In this document: one piece after another, positions 56,590-64,000 of the stretch
Position numbering within the stretch: position 1 is the stretch's first letter
Layout: the number at the start of each line of letters is the position of its first letter
Assembly (NCBI RefSeq): GCF_900182955.1
Contig: NZ_FXUL01000022.1
Location: forward strand, 1 to 64,000
From: Noviherbaspirillum suwonense
Lineage (GTDB): Bacteria > Pseudomonadota > Gammaproteobacteria > Burkholderiales > Burkholderiaceae_D
Reading direction: 5' to 3'
Length of the DNA: 64,000 nucleotides
Program-made: the position numbers and the translations under genes
Notes under the pieces: generated by a model
What the model saw: the letters and a program-made list of their open reading frames with translations, nothing else
Told to the model about the DNA's origin: nothing
Database searches by the model: none

Positions 56590-56973
56590 ATGCCGCTCGT
56601 CTGCATCCACCTGCCGCAAGGCAAATCCGCCGAGTATCGCAGCGCCATAAGCGACGTGGTTTATGACGTGACCATCACGACGCTGAATGTCCCTGAAAAC
56701 AACCGATTTCATGTCATCACCGAGCACGCGTCTGCAGATCTGATCATTGATCCGACCTACCATGGCATTCACAGAAGCCAGGACGCGCTCATTATTCAGA
56801 TCACCCTGAACAAGGGTCGAGCGACATTGGAACTGAAGAAGGCGTATTACAAGGCGTTAGCGGATGGCTTGCACGCACGGCTGGGCCTGCGCCGTGAAGA
56901 TGTATTCATCAGCCTGGTCGAGGTAAAAAAGGAAAACTGGTCCCTGGGTAATGGCGAGGCCCAGTATGCGTAA
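56590..56973 (+). CDS. Tautomerase family protein
   Basis: 127 aa. After Met removal the N-terminal Pro (MPLVCIHLPQGK) would be the catalytic base, as in 4-oxalocrotonate tautomerase relatives. The length and segments IHRSQDALIIQITLNKGR and RREDVFISLVEVKKENW fit the fused-type Tautomerase_2 group (MSAD-like). AAGGAG is upstream. Divergent LysR regulator. Confidence 0.87.
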   Translation: MPLVCIHLPQGKSAEYRSAISDVVYDVTITTLNVPENNRFHVITEHASADLIIDPTYHGIHRSQDALIIQITLNKGRATLELKKAYYKALADGLHARLGLRREDVFISLVEVKKENWSLGNGEAQYA

Positions 56974-57187
56974 TGCGCCGCATATCCATACGGCCAACCG
57001 GTATCGGGAAAAATTTTACGTAATCGGGACAGCATGATTTAAAACCATTGGCCGCCAATGCCAGCCATCTACAATGCCCCGGTTGCAAGGACTGCGTACC
57101 TGACCAATGCGGAAAGGCACGCAATCGATGGCTGGCATCGTTTCGCCTAAACCGGTGCCTTTACAAAAATTATATGGAATTAAGACA

Positions 57188-58519
57188 ATGCATCCCAGCT
57201 TTAGACTTATTGCTTTCGTTTTAAGCGTCTCGGCAACCTCCGTTGCCATCTCTGCTGACGCAGTCCCCGCGCTTGCCCCGAAAATCAGCGGACCGATGGG
57301 CAACCTCGTCATGCAGGCATCGATCAGGCAGGCCCTCGATTTCATCGAGAAGAACGAGCCGAAAACCATAGCGAACACCAAGGCCATCAATGCCATTCCT
57401 GCGCCCACCTTTGAAGAAGGCAAGCGCGCAGCCGACTTCGCGGCGCGCCTGAAGACGCTGGGCCTGGAAAACGTGCGTACCGACGAAGCGGGCAATGTCA
57501 TGGGCACCTACAAGGGCAGCGGCAGCGGCCCGACCGTGATGCTGGCAGCCCACCTCGACACCGTGTTTCCAATGGCGACCGACCTGACCTTGACTGAAAA
57601 GGATGGCCGTCTCTATGCGCCCGGCATTGCAGACAATGCGCGATCGCTGGCAGCCATTCTGGTGATCGTCGAGGCGATGAAGACGGCGAAGATCCAGACG
57701 GAAGGCGACATTATTTTTTGCGGCAATGTCGCTGAAGAAGGATTGGGCGACCTGAAAGGCGTCAAGCATATCTTCGCGAAGAACAAGGACATCAAGGCTT
57801 TCGTCGGCCTGGAGCCGACGCTGGGCGGGGATGAAGGCGAACCGGTCACCTATCTGGCCACGGGCAGCAGGCGCTACAAGATCAGCTTCAAGGGCCCCGG
57901 CGGGCACAGTTATGAAGCGTTCGGCCTGCCTTCCGCAATCCATGCGCTGGGAAGGGCGGTGTCGCATATAGACGATCTGCGTGTCACCACCGACCCCAAG
58001 GTGACCTTCAATGTGGGCGTCATCGAAGGCGGCCAGTCGGTCAATACGATCTCGGGCGCCGCATCGATGCTGGTCGACATGCGTTCGGAAGACAAGGCGG
58101 CGTTGCAGGCAATCGAAAAGCAGATCCTTGCAGCCGTGCAGCAAGGCGCGGACGAGACGAACAAGCGTTGGAATAGCAGCGCGATCAAGGTGGAGACGGC
58201 GCTGATTGGCGACCGTCCGCCGGGCAAGATGCCGGTGACGTCCTCGATCGTCCAGGTGGCGCTGGCAGCATCCTCGGTGCAGGGCAGAAAACCCGCTCTC
58301 GACAGTGCGCATTCGACCGATGCCAACCTGCCCATGAGCCTGGGCATACCGTCGATCACGATGAGTGGCGGCGGCTCTTCGTCCGGCATTCATTCGGCGA
58401 AGAATGAATGGTGGGCGCCGGTGAATGCTCATCGCGGTCCGCAGGACGTGCTGCTCACCATCCTGGGCCTGTCTGGTGTGAAGGGCATTCAAGCCTCGCT
58501 GCTCAACGTGACGCCTTAA
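57188..58519 (+). CDS. M20 family metallopeptidase, exported
   Basis: 443 aa. The signal peptide (FRLIAFVLSVSATSVAISADA) is followed by a co-catalytic zinc peptidase: His122 and Asp124 in AAHLDTVF, Asp149 in GIADNARS, and Glu183/Glu184 in VAEEG. The dimerisation domain begins at SFKGPGGHSYEAFG. Related to PepT/CPG2-type peptidases. ATG at 57188; an upstream frame to 57107 is less convincing. Confidence 0.9.
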   Translation: MHPSFRLIAFVLSVSATSVAISADAVPALAPKISGPMGNLVMQASIRQALDFIEKNEPKTIANTKAINAIPAPTFEEGKRAADFAARLKTLGLENVRTDEAGNVMGTYKGSGSGPTVMLAAHLDTVFPMATDLTLTEKDGRLYAPGIADNARSLAAILVIVEAMKTAKIQTEGDIIFCGNVAEEGLGDLKGVKHIFAKNKDIKAFVGLEPTLGGDEGEPVTYLATGSRRYKISFKGPGGHSYEAFGLPSAIHALGRAVSHIDDLRVTTDPKVTFNVGVIEGGQSVNTISGAASMLVDMRSEDKAALQAIEKQILAAVQQGADETNKRWNSSAIKVETALIGDRPPGKMPVTSSIVQVALAASSVQGRKPALDSAHSTDANLPMSLGIPSITMSGGGSSSGIHSAKNEWWAPVNAHRGPQDVLLTILGLSGVKGIQASLLNVTP

Positions 58520-58669
58520 AGCAAAATTTCCATCGTCGACCGCGGACCGGCTGGTCCTTTGTCGGCGATGGAACTGGCATTGAACCCTAGCGGTCGTTCC
58601 AATCCGGGTACAAGCAGCGCTCAGGGAAATCCAGGCGTCGATCGGCCTGGCCTACCTGGGCTTACGTCC

Positions 58670-59683
58670 TTACACAGCCGTGAGGACAATCTTTCCCCGG
58701 ATGTGCCCCCGCGCCGCGCGCTCGTGCGCGGCACGGGCGTCGGCCAGCGGGAACGTGCTGTCGATCGCGACACGTATCGTTCCCGCATCGAGCAGCCTGG
58801 CAAGTTCGGCAAGTTGCGCACCATTCGAGCGCACCTGGGTCGCCGATACCGTGACGCCCGCGCTTGCCGCCTGTTCTGCGCCTGAGAAGCCTAGCGGGTA
58901 CACCGGAAATAATGCGCCGCCCCGTTTGATTGTATTCAGGAAGCGGGCTGCGCCTGCGCCGCCTACCGTATCCAGCACCACGTCGACATCCCGCGCAGCG
59001 TCCTCTGGCTTGACCTTGGTGTAATCGACATATGCGTCGGCGCCGATGTCACTTAAAAAGGACTCATGCGCGGTGGAAGCCATTGCGATCACATGCGCGC
59101 CCTTCCATTTCGCCAGCTGCACCGCGAGGTGGCCCACGCCGCCTGCGGCGCCGTTGACCAGCACTGTCTTGCCCTGGAGCGGAACCGGGCGATGCGGGCC
59201 TGCCTGAAATGGGTTAGGCTGGTCATGCCCGAGATCGACCAGGAACTGCCACGCGGTGAGCATCGCCATAGGCGCGGCCGCAGCGCTGACGTGGTCTATC
59301 CCGGGCGGCTTGCGGGCAAAATCCGACGCGGGCGCCGCGACATACTCGGCATAGGCCGCGCTTTCGCCGAAGCTGGGAAACCGGAGCATGCCGAACACCT
59401 CGTCGCCCACCGAAAAATCCCGCACGTCGGAGGCAACGGCGACGACGACGCCCGACACATCCGTTCCGGGGATGGCTGGCAGCGGCACCGCCAATCTCCA
59501 GTCCGGCGGCAGCGTGCTGTAGCCGTCGCGCAGGTACCAGTCCGGCGGATTGATGCCGACCGCGTGGCAGCGCACGAGCAGTTCGCCCTGGTTCAATTCC
59601 GGCATCGGTACATCTTCATAACGTAGCACTTCGGGGCCCCCGAATTCGTGCAGGCGGATCGCTTTCATGGTGCGAGTTGACAT
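58670..59683 (-). CDS. NADP-dependent zinc-type alcohol dehydrogenase / quinone oxidoreductase
   Basis: 337 aa MDR family. It starts MKAIRLHEFGGPEVLRYED, with GTDVSGVVVAVASDV and cofactor loop NGAAGGVGHLAVQLAK. Catalytic zinc ligands of true ADHs are absent, so a quinone-oxidoreductase-like reductase. It is divergent from the TetR gene, with operator boxes between them. Confidence 0.92.
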   Translation of the reverse strand: MSTRTMKAIRLHEFGGPEVLRYEDVPMPELNQGELLVRCHAVGINPPDWYLRDGYSTLPPDWRLAVPLPAIPGTDVSGVVVAVASDVRDFSVGDEVFGMLRFPSFGESAAYAEYVAAPASDFARKPPGIDHVSAAAAPMAMLTAWQFLVDLGHDQPNPFQAGPHRPVPLQGKTVLVNGAAGGVGHLAVQLAKWKGAHVIAMASTAHESFLSDIGADAYVDYTKVKPEDAARDVDVVLDTVGGAGAARFLNTIKRGGALFPVYPLGFSGAEQAASAGVTVSATQVRSNGAQLAELARLLDAGTIRVAIDSTFPLADARAAHERAARGHIRGKIVLTAV

Positions 59684-59719
59684 GGGTTTCTCTTTCGTCA
59701 AGAATGGCAGCTCATTACC

Positions 59720-59787
59720 GGAACAACGCTCCTTATATTCGGAGCGGTGTTCCACTTAGATGGCTCAAATATAGGGAGCGGTGTTCC
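59720..59787. promoter_or_regulatory. Three TetR operator-like boxes
   Basis: GGAACAACGCTCC (59720-59732), GGAGCGGTGTTCC (59741-59753) and GGAGCGGTGTTCC again (59775-59787). The last two are identical direct copies 34 nt apart, and the first is an inverted near-copy. Each unit is itself an imperfect dyad. They lie between the divergent oxidoreductase and TetR genes and probably bind that repressor. Confidence 0.7.
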
Positions 59788-59805
59788 GCTTGTCAAGTCA
59801 CATGT

Positions 59806-60369
59806 ATGCGGGCTGATGCGAAAAAGAACTACGACCACCTGCTCGAGGTCGGTCGCGAGTTGGTTGCCGAGCAAGGGGCCGATGCATCGATGCGCGATGT
59901 TGCCCGCAGGGCTGGGGTCGGCATCGGCACGCTATACCGGCACTTCCCGACGCGCGAGGCCTTGCTCGAAGCGTTGCTTCGCAACAGTTTCGACCAGCTG
60001 ACGGCCAAAGCGGGCGGCCTCGAAACGTCGGACTCGCCCGGCGAAGCGCTGGTATCGTGGCTGCGTGAGACTGTCGCAATTGCCCATAGCCACCGGGGCG
60101 TCATCGCGTCGATGACAGCCGCTATCGCCGACCCGGATTCCGCGCTGCACGACTCATGCATGACGATGCGCGCGTCCGGCACGCGGCTGCTTGCCCGCGC
60201 GCAGGCGGAAGGCAAGGCGCGGGCCGATATCGACGGCGCCGATTTGTTCGCGCTGTTGGGCGCCCTGGCCTGGATAAACGATCAGCCTTCGCTAAGGTCT
60301 CGTGCCGACCATCTTTTCGGCGTTATCGCCAGCGCGATCCTTGTGCAAGGTGTTTCTGCGGATGACTGA
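59806..60369 (+). CDS. TetR family transcriptional regulator
   Basis: 187 aa. The HTH reads DVARRAGVGIGTLYRHFPTR, a standard TetR recognition region, and the C-terminal ligand domain is all helical. The start at 59806 was chosen because the operator-like boxes lie upstream of it. Likely represses itself and the divergent oxidoreductase. Confidence 0.93.
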   Translation: MRADAKKNYDHLLEVGRELVAEQGADASMRDVARRAGVGIGTLYRHFPTREALLEALLRNSFDQLTAKAGGLETSDSPGEALVSWLRETVAIAHSHRGVIASMTAAIADPDSALHDSCMTMRASGTRLLARAQAEGKARADIDGADLFALLGALAWINDQPSLRSRADHLFGVIASAILVQGVSADD

Positions 60370-61427
60370 TAAACGGCCGTGCATTTAGCATTGGCATTGC
60401 ACTGGGCATTTACACCCGTAGCAAGCCTGTCAGGTTCCGCATCGGCAATTTTGCTGGGGCCGACTCCCACCGCAGTGCAGGTTGCGGCGCCGGCAGCACC
60501 AGATTACGGATCCGCGAGCTGATTTCAGGCGCTTTGGCGGGGACGGTACTATCCAGTACCTCTGCTGCATCCCGAAGAGGCCTGTGATTCGGTCGCAGAA
60601 TTGCTGGCGTTCAGCCAGGTTCCCCATGTCGGCCGCTTCAACCGGATCCGCCGTCCGTCCGAATTAGCCAGCGTCACGGACGGTGCGCACTAGAGGGCCC
60701 AAAGCCTTTCCGGAAGTCTTGACGCAGCCGAGCACGAATATGCAACGACGACCACCCCGGCCAATTGGGCACCATGACGCCAGTCGCCCAAAATTTTGTA
60801 GAAACATAAAGCCGGATCGTCGGAACCGGTTAAAACGTGCGCGCCACCTGGCTGTGCCGATTTTCGCCGCGCTTGTCTCGATGGCCTTGGCATCGGCATT
60901 GATTTGTCAAAACGAGGGAGGCGTTAAAGAGGACGAACAACCGCCGCGTGTGGCGTTATGACACACAGACCTGAAGTTCAAACTGGGCTTGGCTTGAAAT
61001 TAGGAAGGCATCTAATCGCGCAATAAACCTCACGAATGCTTTTCGTACTAACGCCAATCGACGTTTAGCCGACACGCATGAGGTGAGTTTCGAATCAATT
61101 GGCTGATATTTCTGTAAAAGTTCAAGCAATCGATAAACAGAAAATCTAGAACAGCCAAAGAAGAGCAACCACCCGAGACAGGATGCCAAATGCAACGGCA
61201 ATTGCCGTTAGTACGAAAATGAGGATTTGGATTGACTTGTGGCTCCGTTGGCTTGGGCGGCTGAATCTGCTGATCGGCGTGCGCATGCCTGGCCGCTGTG
61301 TGCGACTGTATGGCAGTCGGCGGCGCCAGTTTTACTGGCTCTGCATCGGCGATGGCCGACTCGGTCGCGAAAACGACGGCGCGACGATTGCGTGCCTTGC
61401 CACGCCCACGAATTGCGCCACCACGAA
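60370..61427. other. Gene-poor region, 1,058 bp
   Basis: Lies between the convergent TetR and debranching-enzyme genes. Open frames exist (60683-60961 plus and 61048-62097 minus among others) but lack ribosome sites, domains or ordinary composition. It may hold decayed sequence. Confidence 0.55.
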
Positions 61428-61435
61428 TTACGCCA
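61406..61435. repeat. Tandem 15-bp repeat over a stop codon
   Basis: CCACGAATTGCGCCA (61406-61420) and CCACGAATTACGCCA (61421-61435) are adjacent near-copies. The second holds the minus-strand TAA of the debranching-enzyme gene; the first has CAA there. Confidence 0.7.
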
Positions 61436-63596
61436 CCACGACTACATCCATCGGCCCCTGCTTCTGGATGATGTTGACACCCACGTTGTTCGGATAGCGC
61501 TGCAGCAGCAGATCGGCGGTGCTGCCGTTGACTTCGAGGCCGCGTATTTCGACGGTGTCGATGAAGGGCGGCAGGCGCGGGTTGCGGAAGCGGATTTCCG
61601 GTTTGTCCGGTGCAAACGACAGGCCGAGGCATGCCTGGAGCAGATAGAACACGCTGGCGGCCGCCCAGGCTTGCGGCGAGCAAGCCACTGGATACAGCGT
61701 CGGCCCTTCGTCCGGTCGCTTCGGGAAGCCGCAGAACAGCTCCGGCGTCCGATGCTGGTCCATCGCCAGGCTTGCTTCGAACAGCGCGCTGAAAACGGTG
61801 ATCGCGCGATCGGTGTAGCCGTAGCGGGCCATGCCGCTGGCGATGATCGCATTGTCGTGCGGCCAGATCGATCCGTTGTGGTAAGCCATCGGGTTGTAGC
61901 GGCTTGCGTTCACGCCTATCGTGCGTATGCCCCAGCCGCTGAAAAATTCCTCGCTCAGCAACTGTTTCGCGATCCGGTCCGCATGCTCTGGCAGTGCAAT
62001 GCCGGTCCAGAGCGTATGGCCCGCATTCGACGACGGGACGGCGCATTGCATCTTGCGGCCGTCGAGCGCAATCGCATAGGTGCCGAGCCGCTCGCACCAG
62101 AAATGTTCATTGAAGCGGGCCTTCAGTTCGACCGCGGCTTCATTCAGCTCGACTGCAAGGCTGTGCTCGCCCAGCAGCGCGGCCAGGCGGGAGGCCCGCA
62201 GCTTGGCGTCGTACACGTAGCCCTGCACTTCGCACAGCGCTATGGGCGCCTGCGCCAGGTCGCCGTTCTCGTGGAAAACGGCGTCATGCGAATCCTTCCA
62301 TCCCTGGTGGGTCAACCCGGCGTCGCTATGGCGCGCGTATTCGACGAAGCCGTCGCCGTCGGCGTCGCCGTAATGATCGATCCAGTGCAGCGCGCGCTTG
62401 ATGTTGTCCCAGATCAGGCGAATGAAATCGAGATCGCCGGTGCGTTCGAAGTAGGCGCCGGCCAGACCGACGAACAGCGGCGTGGCATCGACGGTGCCGT
62501 AATAGCGGCGAAACGGGATTTCATCGAGCGCAGCCAGTTCGCCCAGCCGCGCCTCGTGCAGGATCTTACCCGGCTCGGCGTCACGGGTCGGGTCGCGCAC
62601 GGTGGCCTGGGTGTCGGCCAGGAAAGCAAGCACGCCCTTTGCGAGACGCGGGTCCAGCCAAAGGTATTCGTGCGCGGTCAGTATCCCGTCGCGCCCGAAG
62701 GTGGTCGAATACCAGGGCAGGCCTGCATACGGATAGGTGCCTTCCGGAACGTCGGTGTTAAGCATCAGCAGATCGGCGGTCGAGCGGTCCAGCCAGCTGT
62801 TGAACATCGCGTTCGACGTGACGATGCGGCATCGATCCTGCATCCGCTTCTCCACTGCCCGGTTCGCCTCCGCATAGGCCGTGAAATAATCCATCACCGG
62901 CGGCGGTTTCCCGTCCTGCAGTTCGCAGCGGATCGTGAAGTAGACATGCGCTTCTTCCCGTGGCTTGAGGACGACCCGGAACGCGGCCCCTTCCGCGCCC
63001 AGCGCATGCGGTTTCGGGCTGCAGACGATGCGGGTGCGGCGCACGACCTGGTCCAGCCCGCGGTAGCCGAGCACCAGTTCGCTGTCGCTGATCTGCGGCG
63101 GCAGCGGCGTCCCGCGCTGCCCGCGGGTGAATCCGCGCACCTCGAAAATATCGACGTAATCGGCGCCAAACTCCATCGACAGCACGGTTTCGATCGGCTC
63201 CAGGCCATAGTTGACGATGCGCAGGTGTTCATGGCAGGCGTCGTTCCACAGCAGCTTGGCGCGGAAGACATGCAGCAGGCCCTTTTGCACGGGCTTGAGG
63301 CCGTCGGGATACAGGTCGGGATTCATCAACTCGACGATCAGCAATCCATTGTCGTCGCGTACGGTGGAGTTCAGGAACATCGGCCGCACACCGTCTATGC
63401 GCAGCTCCTGGTGCGAGAGGAAGCGCGTATCGCCGAGATAGATGCCGTTCTCATGAAGACCGATCGGCTGGACGTCGCCGAAACGGTCGAACAGCGCGAA
63501 CAGGTTGTCATGTTTCAGCACCCTGCGCCGTTCGTCCGGCGGGGAAGACGTAGCGAGGATGTACCACTCTTCGCCAAGCCGTATCCTGTCAGCCAT
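61428..63596 (-). CDS. Amylo-alpha-1,6-glucosidase-type glycogen debranching protein
   Basis: 722 aa. The N-terminal beta domain (GIYLGDTRFLSHQELRIDG, NPDLYPDGL) is of the bacterial debranching type. The (alpha/alpha)6 barrel follows, with GLPWYSTTFGRDGILTAHE, DADGDGFVEY, NQ/THQGWKDSHDAV and YHNGSIWPHDNAIIA, typical of GH15/GH63-like debranching enzymes. Probable role: hydrolysis of alpha-1,6 branch points or a related alpha-glucan task. The ATG at 63596 follows GGAGAG. Confidence 0.92.
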   Translation of the reverse strand: MADRIRLGEEWYILATSSPPDERRRVLKHDNLFALFDRFGDVQPIGLHENGIYLGDTRFLSHQELRIDGVRPMFLNSTVRDDNGLLIVELMNPDLYPDGLKPVQKGLLHVFRAKLLWNDACHEHLRIVNYGLEPIETVLSMEFGADYVDIFEVRGFTRGQRGTPLPPQISDSELVLGYRGLDQVVRRTRIVCSPKPHALGAEGAAFRVVLKPREEAHVYFTIRCELQDGKPPPVMDYFTAYAEANRAVEKRMQDRCRIVTSNAMFNSWLDRSTADLLMLNTDVPEGTYPYAGLPWYSTTFGRDGILTAHEYLWLDPRLAKGVLAFLADTQATVRDPTRDAEPGKILHEARLGELAALDEIPFRRYYGTVDATPLFVGLAGAYFERTGDLDFIRLIWDNIKRALHWIDHYGDADGDGFVEYARHSDAGLTHQGWKDSHDAVFHENGDLAQAPIALCEVQGYVYDAKLRASRLAALLGEHSLAVELNEAAVELKARFNEHFWCERLGTYAIALDGRKMQCAVPSSNAGHTLWTGIALPEHADRIAKQLLSEEFFSGWGIRTIGVNASRYNPMAYHNGSIWPHDNAIIASGMARYGYTDRAITVFSALFEASLAMDQHRTPELFCGFPKRPDEGPTLYPVACSPQAWAAASVFYLLQACLGLSFAPDKPEIRFRNPRLPPFIDTVEIRGLEVNGSTADLLLQRYPNNVGVNIIQKQGPMDVVVVA

Positions 63597-64000
63597 GTCG
63601 CTCTCCGTAGTCCGGATGGTTTGCGTTGATTGGCATAAAGGCCCGTGCTCCTGGCGCGAGGACGTTCATCCGGCACATCGGCTCCCGCGCCATGCCGCCT
63701 CACGACAGGCATGCGGCACATCAGGGAATTCGATCATCGCTTGGACGAATGGTTCTTCCCTGCCAATAAGAAGCCGTTGCCCGCCTGACCAGCTGCTGAC
63801 CGGCCCTTCCCTGCCCCGGTTCTTCGACCATCATTCCCCGGGGAATGGTCGGACGGCAATTTGCCATGCAGGTCAGCTTCCACGGCAAACCTGCCGCGCG
63901 ACAGGGTCCATGCGGAGGATGGCCCCGTACCAGGCGTATTGTCAAAAAAATACGAACTCCGGCGCTGCTTGGGAATCCAATTGTGTGCACTCGATCAACT
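63597..64000. other. End region, 404 bp, no convincing gene
   Basis: A minus-strand frame at 63721-63990 has no ribosome site or family. CATTCCCC/GGGGAATG at 63832-63847 is a perfect 16-bp palindrome. Confidence 0.4.

Noticed and set aside
60683-60961. Possible small gene with a hydrophobic segment
   Set aside because: No ribosome site, very basic N-terminus and no recognisable family.
61239-63629. Large plus-strand open frame of 796 codons
   Set aside because: Antisense shadow of the debranching enzyme gene, with typical high-GC antisense composition.
63721-63990. Minus-strand frame of 89 codons at the window end
   Set aside because: No ribosome site or family resemblance; spans a palindrome of unclear meaning.

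Overview
The window is a high-GC (roughly 64% by eye) chromosomal segment of a betaproteobacterium, most likely a Burkholderiales member of the Oxalobacteraceae (Noviherbaspirillum/Massilia/Herbaspirillum-like). The basis is a Bug-family periplasmic binding protein, PHA phasins, a PEP-CTERM protein, a PucR-type regulator with a Liv-type ABC transporter, and overall codon use. The genus is inference. I saw no rRNA, tRNA or CRISPR array.

Layout. 1-0.92 kb: 3' part of an IscB RNA-guided nuclease gene with the right-end hairpin of its ISC (IS200/IS605-like) element. 1-4 kb: a cardiolipin-synthase-like phospholipase D, then a minus-strand pair for photoactive yellow protein (PYP) and its 4-coumarate:CoA ligase, the latter with an N-terminal carrier-protein-like segment. 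4.2-11.6 kb: an Ala/Lys-rich exported protein, an HDOD-GAF signalling protein, an aldehyde dehydrogenase, a DUF1304 membrane protein, a VOC/DapA-like pair and a MaoC-like protein. 11.6-17.1 kb: after an AT-rich stretch, a FeeM-like N-acyl amino acid synthase, a membrane GGDEF-EAL protein and a fatty acid desaturase, together a plausible lipid-signal module.

17.3-37.4 kb: a degenerate tyrosine recombinase borders a long block joining storage-lipid chemistry (GMC oxidoreductase, two-domain acyl-CoA-reductase-like SDR, wax ester synthase/DGAT, FadD, phasins, lipase-like hydrolase, aldehyde dehydrogenase) to stress functions (universal stress protein, two Hsp20s, CBS-pair protein, DUF2934, PEP synthase). 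The composition recalls actinobacterial dormancy regulons.

37.5-42.1 kb: a Bug-type solute-binding protein, a PEP-CTERM protein, a small unknown and a tannase-family lipoprotein. 42.2-52.5 kb: a GAF-PucR regulator divergent from a catabolic operon (SDR, LivKHMGF, BKACE cleavage enzyme, SDR). The two ATPases carry deviations that would map to the same composite ATP site. 52.8-60.4 kb: a carboxylesterase lipoprotein, SDR, LysR regulator, tautomerase, M20 peptidase, and an oxidoreductase divergent from its TetR regulator with three operator-like boxes. 60.4-61.4 kb holds no convincing gene. 61.4-63.6 kb: a glycogen-debranching-type glucosidase.

The strongest items for follow-up are the IscB element, the PYP/ligase pair with its carrier-like domain, the FeeM/GGDEF-EAL/desaturase trio, and the storage-lipid plus stress block.
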